Positions 20,725 to 33,760 of a DNA stretch of 64,000 nt are shown piece by piece. Source of the DNA: Copromyces sp. CBS 386.78. Lineage: Eukaryota; Ascomycota; Sordariomycetes; Sordariales; Sordariaceae. The stretch lies in contig MU839090.1 in the NCBI GenBank assembly GCA_030685235.1, forward strand, positions 542,732-606,731, in the 5' to 3' direction. Positions within the stretch are counted from its first letter, which is position 1. Every line of letters begins with the position of its first letter. The position numbers and the translations under genes were made by a program. The notes beneath the pieces are model-generated. The model was not told the origin of the DNA and ran no database searches. It was given only the letters and a program-made list of their open reading frames with translations.

Positions 20725-22031
20725 GGTATACCGACCCTACCTGAGGTACAGGTTGTTGAATGTCAGGGGGGCTGGGTGCCCCCGGATACTTGTATTCAGT
20801 TTGCTCAGGTCTTTGGCTAGACCTCACCTCATATGTCGTCCTTCCGGTGAAAATACCTCGTCGACCTATAAGCGATATTGGAGGGGAAGAGTCTTAATGA
20901 TTCAGAGATGGATAGGACGGTCGTTTGAATGGATTTAAGACGGTCGATCTTTCCTTCCCGATAGGTGTCCTAAGACAAACGATTAACTAAGGTCGTTGTT
21001 AAGATAAAGTGATTAACGGTGACGCAACCTAGAATTGTGGTGTGCCCTGTATCATATGAGCCGCATCGAAGGGGCACCTCTTCTCTGCGGCCAGTTAGCT
21101 GTGAGAAAGGTACGAGCGTAGCCCACGCAGTGTAGTCAGTGTCAGCAGCTGCTTTGCACTAGAGGTAACAGAACTAGGTACCCCGCCCCTATAAACTCCG
21201 CTGCAGGGAGGTGGAATGGTACCTCAACAGCGCCACGTGCGCCTGTTAGAGCTGACGGAAATCAGGGGCAAACCCCACCGTTCCCGTCTTCCAACGATGT
21301 TTCGTTCATGGTCTGGACCTTTGACTGCTCACGTCATCACATGGAATGAAAGATGCCGTTTGGTAAGGTACGTACCTCCCAATACCTCGATTAGTATCGG
21401 GTAGAACGATTGGTTGTACAATCTAACCCTGGTTTGTTTGTTAGTTTGATACAAAAACGCCCATCTCCACACTTGAGCCAGTCAAAGTGGAAAAAGTATT
21501 CGGATTTCGAGCGGACGGGTGCCGTCGGAGGGGATTGCTCTCTTATATCTTCCAGCCTTGAGGGCCTGGAGAGCAGACGGATAGAGGTATTAAGAGTGGA
21601 GGCTTCTGTGGCGTTTTCATCCCTTGCCGTGTCCTATGACGCTTCAAACGGAGGCCGATTTATCTCTTTGGCGGCCAATGAGAGCTCCGAATTCCCCCCT
21701 GCTCAGCCCATGGCCGAAGAACCAAACTAACAAACAAACCAGTATTGCATTGTATGAAGGAGTTCCCATCCTCAAATTAACTTAGCAACTACTACTACGG
21801 TATAGTACAGTATAATCAACCTTCTAACAAACCGAAAGCTCCGCGTGAAGTGAGAAAAGTAGGGTAGAAAAATGAAGACAGAGCAAGATGAAAGAAAAAC
21901 GAAATCTTGGGTATAATAACAAGGTAGATGTGAAAACAAAGGAAGAAGACCGAATAAGACGGATTCTAGAAAATAAAAGAAGGCGGATGATGAAAGCAAC
22001 GCAAGACAGACCTAAAGGTCCAACCATCAGG
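20725..22031. other. Gene-less intergenic region
   Basis: I see no supportable gene. It contains a 20-bp perfect inverted repeat (listed separately) enclosing about 270 bases. The right end, 21770-22030, is AT-rich and probably the 3' flank of the ELMO gene. Confidence 0.5.
21429..21742. repeat. Pair of 20-bp inverted repeats, possible small foldback element
   Basis: The 20 bases at 21429-21448 are the exact reverse complement of 21723-21742. The arms are partly simple sequence (GTTTGTTTGTTAG-like), which lowers the weight of the match. No convincing target duplication is visible. The enclosed sequence has an open frame (to 21730) without domain character. Confidence 0.4.
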
Positions 22032-24347
22032 TCAAATCTCATAGTAATAATCCTCATCCAACCCCTCCCGACTAGGCACCTGACCAGCGCCCGGAACCGG
22101 TCCATTATCGGCCGCCTCAGCCCTAACATTAAGCAGACGTATCTTGAGGCCATACTCGCTCACCAGCGTAACGAGCTTATTAGTCTCGGCTGTTATAGGG
22201 GCCTGGTTGAGGAGCATAAGCAAGCCGTCCAGCCACTCCGATGCCAGACTGTGGTTGAGAGGGTGAAGCGTCAAGATCGGCTGCTCCTTGGTCTTCCCGG
22301 CGGCGGCGAGACTGGCCAGCTCTGGTAAGAAGGTTTCGGAAAGACTGTAGATTGTGATCTTCGTCGTCGATTTGTTAGCCGTTGCCGGGGTGGTAGAATT
22401 AGCGTCTTTGGCGAGACTTGTAAGGCTTGACGAGGCCTGACTTCCATTTTCACCTGCTGCTGCGGCATCCTCCCCGTTCGAGACGTTTGATACTACCGAG
22501 CTGATGCTCATCAAATCGATCTTCTCTGTCAAAGCTTCTAAGCCAGGATCGTGTTCTGTCTGCTCTGCAAAGTCGGCATAGTGAAGATATCGCCTGTTGT
22601 GCGAAAGCTTTGCGAACCGCCAAGGCTGGTACAGCCGGCTACCCTTATCTTGCCCGGTTTTGAGGCTTTCTGACCTAGAGTGGTTTGACCGATGAGGCTG
22701 GGGCTTGGAAAACCACGAACCCTGCAAGAGACAACGGATACGCTGCTCCTTGACGAACTGAAGTGCTTCGTGTTTGAGTTCTTCGCGGACCTGGAAGAGA
22801 TGGGGGCCCCACTGGTCCTCGAACGAGAGCTCTAGTAGATCCATCTGCAACTCTCGCAGTCTTCCGGAATCATACTCGTGCAGATCATCCTCAACCTCCA
22901 GCACGTCCTTGCTCCTGCTGGCCTGCCCCACCACTTGATCGATCAAGATCCGGACGAGCTCTGCCACCTTGTCGAAATCATATCGAGTCGCCCCAGTCGC
23001 CTTCCACATCCGGAAGAAGGCATGTAGTCCTGCGGTGTGTAGTCGTGACCACTGAAGCAACAAGGGACGGAAAAGTTTGTCGTGAGCTTTGCCGCCTCCG
23101 TCGATAAGCTGGTAGTAGCCTCCGTTCCTGATATCGTCCAGATCGCATTTCTCAACCTCAAAGTGCTCGTACAAAATCATGGTCACGGCCAAACTAGCCC
23201 GCGCCACGGGGCATCGTTCGTTGAGTGGCCTGCTAGACTGCTCGAGCAGCAGCTTCTGGAATCCATCCTCGTTTTTGCGCACATAGTCTGTCAGGTCCAT
23301 CATGCCTAGGAAGCCGGCCACTTCGAACTCGGACGCCGGTGATTCCGTCTCGAAACCCAGCCTCCTCCACTTCTCGGGGTTATGCCGTCTGCTTGATTTC
23401 CTCCCTGCCGCAGTCTCGCCGCCGTTTTCTGCCTCTTCCCTGGCTACAACTGTCGCGGCCGTTGATGGTCTTCCCGTGGGGGACAAGGTTGTCATGCCCC
23501 CGTTAGCCTGCCGTCTCTCCGGCGCGCTTGCAAGATGTAAGCCCTTCAGCGCTCTCCTGTGTTCTGGCCGCTCCAAGTCCACCCTTACGCCCCTCCATTT
23601 CCGAAGCAGAACCTTGGTCAGGGTCTGGAATTCAAGTAGCGGGTGCGCCAGATCCTGCAACGACGAGCTCTGCATGAGATTGTACACCGCCTTGATCAAC
23701 CCCAGATCCTGGAGCTTTTTGATGAACTTGGACCACTCCTCACCAGGAGGCACTGTCCCCTTTGTGCTTGACACCAGCAAGGTTGGCCCGTTGTCGTTGG
23801 ACACCGCGTCCCGTATGAGCGCGTTGATCAACATCAACGCATTCGCGCAGAGCGCGTGGTCTGCCGACTGGAGCTGTATGATGACCAGTTCGAAGAATTG
23901 CGGGTACACCGCGACCGCAGGTTTGAGCGCCCTAAATCCAAAGGTGCCTGGCGTGCCTGGCGTTCCCCCACGGGCCGTCGATTGCGAATGACTGACGAGA
24001 CCGACTAGGATGGACATGGCACCCCGCAGGATGTTGACGAGCGGGTTGGTGACGACAAGCTCGACCACGCGCTCGACAAGCTCTCCCGCATTGGGGCCCT
24101 CGAAGATATCCCAGCCCATGTCCACCTCGAGCAGCCGGCTCAAGCTCTGTAGCGAGTATGCCAGTGTGTTTCCGTTGGTGCTCATGATGAGACGGCGTAG
24201 GATGACGAGACCGCCCGAGCCGATAAAGACGTCGGCGAATGCTGGGTCGTTGATGGATGACTGGAGCTTGAACACTGCCATCTTGCGCGCCGCATCCTCG
24301 TCACTAGCGAGGCGCGAGAGCAGCGCCGGTATATCGGCCTGATCCAT
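22032..24347 (-). CDS. ELMO/CED-12 family protein
   Basis: This is a single-exon gene of 771 aa starting at ATG 24347 (MDQADIPALLS). The architecture follows ELMO proteins. There is an armadillo-like N-terminal half with a repeated helix pattern (about 5-260), then the ELMO domain (about 340-500, around FLGMMDLTDYVRKNEDGFQK, ARASLAVTMILYEHFEV and LHAFFRMWKATGATRYDF). A C-terminal PH-like region follows (about 540-745, WFSKPQ, YQPWRFAKLSHNRRYLHYAD, ETFLPELASLAAAG). ELMO proteins act with DOCK-family exchange factors to activate Rac GTPases and organise actin and polarity at the cell cortex. An inserted low-complexity linker lies near 280-325. No splice is needed. Partner genes are not in the window. 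Confidence 0.9.
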   Translation of the reverse strand: MDQADIPALLSRLASDEDAARKMAVFKLQSSINDPAFADVFIGSGGLVILRRLIMSTNGNTLAYSLQSLSRLLEVDMGWDIFEGPNAGELVERVVELVVTNPLVNILRGAMSILVGLVSHSQSTARGGTPGTPGTFGFRALKPAVAVYPQFFELVIIQLQSADHALCANALMLINALIRDAVSNDNGPTLLVSSTKGTVPPGEEWSKFIKKLQDLGLIKAVYNLMQSSSLQDLAHPLLEFQTLTKVLLRKWRGVRVDLERPEHRRALKGLHLASAPERRQANGGMTTLSPTGRPSTAATVVAREEAENGGETAAGRKSSRRHNPEKWRRLGFETESPASEFEVAGFLGMMDLTDYVRKNEDGFQKLLLEQSSRPLNERCPVARASLAVTMILYEHFEVEKCDLDDIRNGGYYQLIDGGGKAHDKLFRPLLLQWSRLHTAGLHAFFRMWKATGATRYDFDKVAELVRILIDQVVGQASRSKDVLEVEDDLHEYDSGRLRELQMDLLELSFEDQWGPHLFQVREELKHEALQFVKEQRIRCLLQGSWFSKPQPHRSNHSRSESLKTGQDKGSRLYQPWRFAKLSHNRRYLHYADFAEQTEHDPGLEALTEKIDLMSISSVVSNVSNGEDAAAAGENGSQASSSLTSLAKDANSTTPATANKSTTKITIYSLSETFLPELASLAAAGKTKEQPILTLHPLNHSLASEWLDGLLMLLNQAPITAETNKLVTLVSEYGLKIRLLNVRAEAADNGPVPGAGQVPSREGLDEDYYYEI

Positions 24348-25548
24348 CGTGGGCAATACAGATTTTCGGGTACTGGCGGTAACCGCGAATGGTTGAGTGT
24401 AGGTGATTGGCGTGTGTATCGATCGCGGTCGGCTTCAAGACGTCGTGGAACGCTGGAGCGTCGGGGATACTCGAGGGCTTCGATGCCGGTGCTGTAAGTC
24501 GTGGTGCCGTGTGTCGATCCCAACCAAAACAGAGGTGATCGATAGGTCGCGACGTGCCAGACTCTGATCCAAACGTTAGAAGAGGGCAAAGGTCATGAAG
24601 AGGGCATGTTTACCGGACTGGGATGAAGCTCCGGTTCTTGAACACTTTCACAAGCCAGCTGGAACTGGAGTCTGAGGTTGCGGGTTGCGATGTTGGTTGG
24701 GAATGGCCTGCCACTCGGGATTGTCCAGGACGTTACAGCGAGTGCCTGTGGATAATCGGTAATGGGAGCCACTTCTGCAAGGGGCGCTAAAGTGCACCCT
24801 TTTATATAGTAGGGGAGGACCCCCTCCTGCGGGACGGGAGCATGTGGATCGGGCAACCACCAACCACGGCAACTTGGGGATGGAGCCCGGTCACCATGTC
24901 ACCCCCTCAGCCCCTTAAGAACACCAAACAACGGCATGGCATTATTGGACAATTCCTTAGGTTATGGATTTCGTCTCTTTAGCGTTGTTTAACCGTTGTT
25001 GGAGGATCTATAGTAAACAAACAGATACAGCAAGCAGAGAAGTGAGTACCGGTGCAAGAAATGTCTTGCATCTTTTCTACTGCCAATTTCTGATCCCATG
25101 TTCTCTATTCGCCTGCCATTTAGATGCTTCAGACGAACGCAATTTCCGCACAAACCAACGTTAAAAATCCACGTGTGATTTTACGGCTAAACGGTAGCTC
25201 CTCCCGGACCCGGCTGGCCGGTAAGATCTTCCTTCAGTTGAATCGCAAATAACAGGGGCAGCCTCAGCATGCGGACCGCAACCAAAGATATCGCCAACGA
25301 AGCCGACTATGTGATCAAACGAGACCGTCAGAGGTCTTTTATGGTGAGATGGTAACAATTGTCGATCGTCAAGGCAAATTGTACTGCAAAAAAGGTATCA
25401 TTGCTGGCCAAAAGTATCCTACGTAGTGGCAACTTATTCGATACGCCCTAATTATCCCCAACCATCCCTTCAGACCTAGCCAAACTAAGCCACCGTATAA
25501 TCAACGCAAACTCCTTGCAAAACGACACAAGAGAAGTACAAGACCAGA
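24348..25548. other. Intergenic: ELMO promoter/leader and tricalbin 3' flank
   Basis: The minus strand from 24808 down to 24348 is C-rich and leader-like, below a TATA-type sequence. 24960-25548 is AT-richer with no supportable gene. A 29-codon frame at 25269 is too short to defend. Confidence 0.45.
24799..24808 (-). promoter_or_regulatory. Candidate TATA box for the ELMO gene
   Basis: TATATAAAAG reads leftward on the minus strand about 450 bases before the ELMO start codon, followed by pyrimidine-rich sequence. Assignment to this gene is by position only. Confidence 0.35.
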
Positions 25549-28500
25549 TCAGGGACCATCGCGGCTAGGGGATCTAGCGCCCTTGCTCAGGAAGGTCCGC
25601 CTCAGACTAGAAGACTTGGGGCTCTGGTCGGGGCTAAGTGCGCTAGATGCGTCCTGGGCACTCTCAGACGGAACGAACCCACTCTTGAGGTACACTGTTC
25701 CGCTTCCAACCTTCAGAGCCTTTTCTTGTCCGGAGTTCGACTCGTCAACAAAGTAGACGCTCTCTCCTAGATGATCATCACTTCCAAAGGTGTGGTGCTC
25801 CTTGGCCTCAATCTTGAACTGCGAGTCAGGCGTGCACTGGATATTGAAGGTTTCGTCGAACTTGACAGTGCCGCTTGAGGACTTGCGGTGCTTGGTCTTC
25901 CCAACAGCCTTTGACTTACCTTCCTTCAATTGTGTGATCATGACGTACACATCAGTAGAAGGAGGATACCCGGAAGCCGAGACAACCGTGAAAGAGGCCG
26001 TCCCTGATGCTGCTCCAGGGAACATGGCGCTACGAACAGAGGATGCACCGATACTCCTTGTCCGCGCGTGACGGAGCTCGTTCGAAGAGCCGTCAGCTTC
26101 TGTGATAAATGCCGATCGCTTGAGGCCCGAAGGAGGCTCCGGCGCATTAGTAACGATGGTAGGGAGCTCGACCGAACTACTGGTGTTGCTATCCGAATCA
26201 TCATCCCTCTTGGTATTGCTGCGGAAGCCACGCTTGATGAAGGACGCGCCCTTGCCCACACCGTGTCCAACGGCACCAACACCCTTGAAAGGAACGCCTG
26301 CGACACCTGTAACGATCTTGCCGGGGACAGAAAATGTGCCAACCAATGTTGAGGTTCCTTGTCTGGTTCTGGTAACATAGTCGGGGCGGAAAAGGAGGCG
26401 AAGGCGCAGCACGCCCGACTTGCCATCAAGAGTAAGTCGGACTTCTTGTGCTCTGAAGGGTTCGAGCTGACCAAGATTGATATCCGCAGCACCGAGGAAG
26501 TCAGGCTTATCGGCAAAGTCCCAATCCCACACTGTAGCCTTGAAGGTGGCTGCGGTGCGGCTTGGAACCGGCACTTCGAAAAACTCGTTCCAGGTGGGAT
26601 TCAGCGTCTTCTTCACGGTTTTGGACTTGAATACCTCCTGGCCGTTGAAGTCAAACTTGACATAAGGGTCGCTCTTGCCGTTAGAGTCGGCAGACGGAAG
26701 GTTCTGGGCATCCAAAACATCGACGCGAAGATGGCCCATGTTGTTGATGCTCTCACTGGGGTCGAGCTGCATCCGAACTGGAACATACTTAAGGCTGACC
26801 TTGATCGAGTAGACCTTACCATCCTCATTCTTGAGTTTCAGGGTCGTTGGGTTGTTCTGCATTGCAACTGTTAGCCATGGCCCAGAAACTTGAGGTCGCC
26901 CGCGTGCAACAAGACTTACAAGGCATTGCTTGAGGGTATCAAGCGTGTTTCCTGACAGGCGAGCAAGCGTGTTCTCCTTGCCATTATCCTCCTGCTTTTC
27001 GGACCGCTCGTTGATCTTGATTGTCAGCTTCGAGAATTCCAGCTCACGAATGAAGCAATCACCAATCTCATCGAAAGTGTGTGTCTTCGTCCTCGAGGTC
27101 GAGGAGACATAAGAGGGGAAAGCATAATCATCAACGCAGACCTCGACGCGGCATTGGCTCTTCGGAAGTTCTGCCTCCATGAGCTTGAAGATAACGAGAC
27201 CGGATTCGTATTGCAGCAGTTCTTGCGGGCTGAGGCGAAGCTTGGGCGGCTCCTTCTCATCCCTGGATTTCCTCGAAGCCGCGACAGAAGTGGGAGTAAC
27301 CGGTGTCTTAGGTGTGATAGGTCTCGAGGTCCCGCCGTTCTCCGGCTTAATGCTGTCGGTTCTCTCGAGAGTGGAGGAGAACTTTCCAGCATCGGAGGAT
27401 CTCGGGACATCCAATGACTGCTTAGGCTCAGAGGACTGGTCGCTTTGTTCGTCCTTTTCATCATCCTCCGGATCGGCAATATTGAGGCTAGGGTAGAAAG
27501 CAACCGTGTACGAAAGAACGCCCTTGGCGACGCCTTTTCCGTGCATGCGCAGACCATCCTGGTGAAGATCTTTCTTCTCATGAACCAGCCATTCACCAGT
27601 CTCGGGATCCTTGTGCATGTAATCACCGGCGAAGATCTCGGTAAGGCCAAGACTCCGGTCTCTGCCCATGCTCTCGGCGTCCATAACGTCGAGCTGGAGG
27701 CGCTCCTTGGGAGAATGAACCGGAATGTAGAGAACTTCGTCAAAGTCGGGGTTGAGGTTGTTCTTGTGAGTGACAGTGCGACCACGTTCGATGCCAGACA
27801 GCAGAACTCGGACATAAGGATCAGACTTGCCAAGCGCTTCCACGTTGCGTAGGGACCTGGCATTGATGAAGTGCAAGCGGAAGACACCGGCTGGCGTTGT
27901 GTAGCCGCCAGTGCTTGCAGCAGCACCAGAAATGGCAACCGGCTTCCACTGGGCCATCATCTTCACCCGACCACTCTTGGTACCAGCGAGGTTGTACCAG
28001 TCCTGGCCCTTGGCCATGAACTCGAGCATATCATCTAGCTTGATTTGGTAGGTGCCCAGAAGTTGATCTCCGGCAATATCGCGATCATCCTTCAGGGCAA
28101 CACCAAGCTTAGCGTTCTTGCGGTCTGTAATCAAGATTTCCTTGGAACCGTTAGGCCAGACAGGCTGGTTTGTACGCTTCATAGTCTTAGTCTTGTGCAC
28201 CTCCTTGCCATTGAGCAGAAGCATTGCGTAGGGATTCAGCTGGCCAACCATGCTCTTCGACGCGTTGAGTTCCTTGGCTTGTTCAACAGTGAAGCTCAGA
28301 ATACCAGTATTTGACTCCGGGGGAGGTTCCACAGTGCCATCGGGAAGCTTAGTCTCCTCAAGCACGGGGAAGAAACGTATATCACAGGATACAGCGCCAC
28401 GAGCCTTGCCATCGTACTTGAGCTCGAGTCTCTCGTTCTCAAATTCGTTGATTTCCTCCAGATTCTCGAGAGGGAAGGAGGCGACACCAAGCTTCTTGTC

Positions 28501-30199
28501 TTTTCTGAAATCGTTGAAGTCGAAAACATCGATATCGAGGGAGTCGTTGAAGGAGGAGATAATAATATAATGCGTTTCGTTCCAGCGGGGATTGTCGTTC
28601 TCCTTGATGACCTTGGTTTGCGCAAGAGGCTGCCTCTTGCTGAGGGAAAGAACGGCGTAGGGATCAGGGGTTCCAGAAAACTTGTCGGGGTTCTTGAGGC
28701 CATGTGCACCATGCAAAGTGATTGCAACCACACCAATGGCTCTGTCAACGGGTGTACCAGCGAGCATCTTCGCAACCTCGATGGGGAAGACATTGGGCGC
28801 ATACATCATCGGTGCCAACGTAGCGTGAATCATCTCCTGAATGAAGCTTTCAAGACCGGGAATGAAATTGATATCGAAACCGAAGGTCTCACCTCCGAGG
28901 GGCTTGCAGACGTAATCGATCTTGGGTCTCTCCAAGAAGCACATTTCCACCTTTTCGATGTGAGGGAAGGCCATTTGGAACTTGACCTTGAGGCGCATGA
29001 GACCAGAAAAGGACATGTCCTCAACGATAACATCGAGACCCTTGCTAATCATGGCTTTTCCAACTCGGATCTCCAGAACAACCTTGGGGTTAACCTTGTT
29101 CTGAAGTTGGCGGGCAGTCATATCGGCGGTATCATTAGGGGTGAAGCTGAACATCCAATCCATGATGACAACCTCATCTTCAGCCTTGGGATAGGTCTTG
29201 ACGTGCTCCATACGAGGCGGCTTGGAACCCAGAGTGAAGGTCTTCAACTTCAAGCTGTCGAGGAAGGCGGGGGTAGACATGCTGAGAACCTGGTCGACAG
29301 AGTTGATGACGGTCTGGGCGAGGACGGGCTGATAGATGGGCCAGAACTTGACAAGGAACGAGTTGATCCATTCGACGGATTCGTTATCGGTTTCAAGCTT
29401 CTTGAGGCCCAGCTCGCGGGTGATATCGTCTCGAAAATTTCGGCGAACCCGGCGGAGAGAGGTTCTGTAATAAGTCGAGCAGCAAGCCATGATGATGAAG
29501 ACCCAAGCAAGGCCGCCTCCCAAAACAGCTACTAGCCACGATGAAAGACAGGCGAAAACAATGACGGCCACATTATGGTACCATTCTGTGGGAATGCACG
29601 TTAGGAGGTTAAAACACGAAATGACGCCATCGTTTAGACCTTTCACTTACCACCAAAATAGTTCTCGGAGAGGTTCGATTCTACCCATGTTGCGTGGTCC
29701 AGCAGATCCTGTTCTTCTTCAGGGTCTTTGGGCCAGCCGAACCTCGGAGCCCAGCCGACTTTCTTGATCAAATCGGCTTCGACTTGTTCAGGAGTACGGT
29801 CATCCTCGATGACCTTTCCATCAGCAGTGGTTGGGAGGTCAAGGGCGCCGGCCTTGGAGGGTGGGGGAAGATCGATATCGGCCTTGCTTCCATCGTCGAG
29901 GTCGGAAGCAATAGCTAATCCTTTCGGTCGTCGAAGGCCATCTGGAATTGCCTGCGAATGTGTCAGGTAGGAGCACCAATAATCTTGCTTCAGGGCTAGG
30001 GGTGTACCTCTCTGGCTTGTGCTGCCTTCTCCGCCGCGCTGGCATTGGGGTCGAAGTTGAAGGCAGTGATGCCGAGCTGCTGGCTGTCGGCAACAATCGT
30101 CTTCTCGACGTTTTCGGCCGTGACACTGCTGTTGGGATCCTGTGCAGCTTCAATTGCGCCCTGCTGCTTCAGCTCGTGTGCTGATTGCTGGGTTGCCAT
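25549..30199 (-). CDS. Tricalbin / extended synaptotagmin-like SMP-C2 protein
   Basis: Four exons on minus, 30008-30199, 29651-29951, 26920-29585 and 25549-26856, give 1488 aa. Tricalbins tether cortical ER to plasma membrane and move lipids. Order: an acidic N-terminal tail (1-160), a hydrophobic hairpin at about 170-205 (VIVFACLSSWLVAVLGGGLA) that anchors it in the ER, and an SMP lipid-binding domain at about 229-434. C2 domains begin near 447, 592, 730 and 1105, and a divergent fifth lies near the C-terminus. C2 motifs with Asp ligands are visible (GTPDPYAVLSLS, GKSDPYVRVLLSG, GKSDPYVKFDFNG). The second C2 has NPYAMLLLNG and lacks the Asp, so it probably does not bind calcium. The last intron (26857-26919, 63 nt) is in frame and stop-free, so it is easily missed. 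Its GTAAGT donor, GCTAAC branch site and GCAG acceptor support it. A Ser/Pro linker separates the third and fourth C2. Confidence 0.93.
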
Positions 30200-33100
30200 T
30201 GTGTCTGACGAGAAAGCCGCGTCAGCAGGCTGACTTGTAGCGCCGCTGTCGTTGTATATGCTCGAGATTCCGTTTGTGTAGTAAAGATGTTTGGGCTATG
30301 GAAGAAGTGTCGTCGATATAAAGCTGGAGGTCCGCTCAGGAAGACGCAGCCCTACTCTTTAAGGACAGATGGCGTCACTGGTCGAGGACGATCTGCGCTG
30401 GAGAAATCGAGTGGCTGCCGGGTGCAGTGGCCGGGCAGCCGAAGCAATAATTCAAGAAACCTATAGGGTGTGTAGAGAGCGGGAGAAAGTGCAAAAAGAT
30501 GTTGGTTAGAAGAGAGGGGGCAACAAGGAAACCCAGCCGGTCTCCTTGGAAAGGGTGTTACAGCCAAGGTACACAGAAGTTGGACCTGTGCTCCCGTGAG
30601 TAACTGAATGTTTGAAAAGGACGGAACAGAGACGGGAGACGAAAGAGAGGGAAATAAGAAAAAAAGAAAAGAAAAAACACTAGCGGACCGGAGCGACGAG
30701 AAAGCAAATGGTTTTTAGGATGGAAGCCGCGCAACCCCCAGCTGGGAAATGGCCGAAAAGAGTCGAACGCAGCGCAAGGGTGGAGGTACTATCCAAGCCT
30801 CTTGCTCGGGATGGGTCCTGCTCGTGCTGCTCCTGCTGGCGCAAGCTGCTGTTGCTCTCCACGCCCTCTCCACGCATGCCGCGAACTCTTATTGGCCGTG
30901 TCTTGGCGTTCTGGAACTGGAGATGCCAGCTAGAAGGGGCATCCTTGGCGCTCTGCTAACCTCCTGAGGAGAGCTTCACACTTTTTCACACTGCTTCGAA
31001 TCTGGAGAGTACTGGGAAATGATCAAACGCTACGTCAGACGGTCGAGCTCCGCTCCCGTCGAATGAATGGTGGTCCACACAAGCAAGGCACGGCGGGGAA
31101 TGGTACCGAAGTGAGAGCTTCTACGAGGTGTGATTGGAAGCGGGCTGGCGGCGGCGGGTTGCGACTTGGGAAGAAGTGCAACGCTCAAAATTTGGAGATG
31201 CACTCCCAAGACTCCCAGCTTGTCTCGCTTGCGTGGCTTCATCGTTGTGCACCTTGCTACTGGAGCCTAGAGGTAGCCAAAATTGCAATTAGCCCAAATT
31301 GTATACTCTCAATTCCTCGTTTAGATCCCCTACAGGTAATCTCTCCGAGGTATCTATCGGCATTTGTGCTACTGTAGCTGGAGTGTTATCACATTACGAT
31401 TCTGGCATTACTCGCAAAAATCGGAGCTTGATAGCGGTGCTAAGAGCTTCAGGTACACTAAGGTACCTACCGTACGTACCCCGCAGATCGCAGTCCACTT
31501 ATCGCCGTGCTTGCACTTGCCAGCTGAAATGTGCATGCTATAGGCGCGACTTGCTCAATAGAATCACCAAAGTGATGGGGGAACGGTGAGGCGCGGACTG
31601 GTCACTGAGGGAAGTTCGGCGAGCAAACTGAAGATAACAGAAATATAATACGGGCAAGTATGCTTTACCGATTTCCAAAAGTGCCTGCTGTTGTAGCACC
31701 GTCAAGATGCGTCATGTCAGTTTCCGAGAATCTCTACCGGCCACAGAGTATCATCCATATCTGTCATCTTTTTATTAGGCTCCTGCACCTCCACCTCTCT
31801 AGTCCAGACGACCCGATGTTGAGGCCGACTGGACCCGGCATCACATCCGTCTACATAACAGTTATCTCCAGATCCACGGCCATGAAACCGCAGACAACCA
31901 TGGCTCTTCAATGTCTTAATTTGCTTCTTCAACTAGATGCCGCTCTGACTTTATCACCAGTTGAATGAACCTGATTCTTTACTCCAGCGTGGGACAATCC
32001 ACGGCCTTTACCCCTCAGGAGGCCGCCGCATCGACAAATCGGGTGGGTTCACTAATAAGCGGATCCCTGTCGCAAATCTCCCAGCGCAGGGGTGTCCAAG
32101 TGCCAGTTCAGCGCAGTTCGTCAAAAGACTGATGAAGGGTTTCCCCTTGCTTCCCAACCTGTGAACAAAAGCTACAAAGATAAGGTCACCCAACGAGGGC
32201 ACCACTGCAACGAAGCTCACGCGACAGTCAACAAATCGCTTGATTTATCCCGGCGCCTATCACCCAACTCTATATCACAGTCTTGGAGACCGGCCTGCAA
32301 CCCACGGGTCTGGCCACACAAAGACCATGCATCCATTGACTGTTGGAATCATCAAGATCGGTGCTGGTTGTCCGATAGCCAAACAACTACAAAACCGGGG
32401 CCTCATCACAATGGGAAGGTGATTGGATGACAACCTCACTTTTGGTAGGCCACGTTCACCTTTTCCAACACTGTTGAACGCAGGGAGATTCAGCCTTTGA
32501 TGCACAGCAACGCAAGTACTCCTCGTGTGAGGTTGGACGAGCTCTTCCAATGGTTCCCGCAACCGAGCGAATCGTCTCTCTTCAGTCTTCAGATACTACT
32601 TACCCAACACTGTTTGCGCTCCCTAGATCAGCAGTTAGGCCTCAAGGATAACCGGAGACGGCAACTCCTCCTGATTGACAGTCAATGAGCAAATTATCTG
32701 GTGGCCAGACAATCCATTTCTGTTGTGACTTTGACACCTTGATGGCACTTGTTCTTGTCGAAAGCTTGGGGCGTGTCGTTGTTGCAATGTTTCGTGTCCG
32801 GAACTTGTGTCGCACCCCCCAATCTCCCACCCGCGCCCGACCGATGCGGACCTACCTCTAGCGCCGGGCTCCACTTGTTAGCGCCGGGTTCACCGGCTTT
32901 CGGTTCGCTGCGAAGGTGACTGACGACCGGCCAGCTGTCCCGTAGAAGCATCGCCGATGTCAACAGCCGATGTCGTGTCTCGCGGCTGCCGGTCACCGGA
33001 TCTGCCATGAGATTCCGGTGCCGGAGAGTTTTCATCGGTAACAAGGTGTAGTTGTTTGTGCAGAATCGCAAGGAGGAACGGACAAGTACCATTATTAATC

Positions 33101-33760
33101 CAGGCATTACGGCAAGACGCGATTCCACGGCAAACTCACGACGGGATGTCAAACTATACCATGCTCGTAAGACCTTTGACCCTCCCAGGGGACGTAATGT
33201 ATTCGGTGAGGTGCAAGATGAAGTATGCAGTATGGCGATTTACGGCCACTTCACTTGCAACAACTTCTAGACGATGCCGTGTGTTGTCGTTAATGTTCGA
33301 CAAGCCACAGTGAATTGTCAGCCTCATGCAGGCCTTGACGTTGATTGGTCAAACTATCTGTCAGCCACACTTATGTGGCGAAAGCTAGACGCGACTGAGG
33401 CGACGCGGCTGGGCTCAGTTTTCCACGGCGGATTGATTTCATGCGATAACGCCAATTCCTAATTCACCAACCGGGACTATCCAGAACTTCCGATAACTGC
33501 TATTTCATCAACGGTGATCGCCGAACGGTTTGCACAAACGCAACCCAAACCTCTTTCCCACGAACGACGAAAGAACACCCCGACATCCACCATCCGAGCA
33601 GGCTGAACAATCGACTCGACTTTCGCCATCTCCCCGCATTCCTCTCGACGACGGACTATCGCATCCCAGGTCCTCCTAGTCTACCCAGGACACCACCTGA
33701 TCACCCACCACACATAGCCCCACCAACACCCCGAATCACAAGCAGAGACAAACCGACAAA
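30200..33760. other. Long gene-poor region with divergent promoters at its ends
   Basis: The left end (30200-30700) is the tricalbin promoter and leader. A purine-rich stretch on plus at 30620-30690 is a pyrimidine tract on the coding strand. The right end (33500-33760) is the C-rich leader of U2AF. Between them I see no gene with a domain or consistent exons. Frames such as 32092-32430 and 32694-33152 have no recognisable character. Confidence 0.45.

Noticed and set aside
28570..29535. 321-codon plus frame
   Set aside because: Exact antisense of the tricalbin SMP/C2 coding sequence, where codon bias leaves the opposite frame open.
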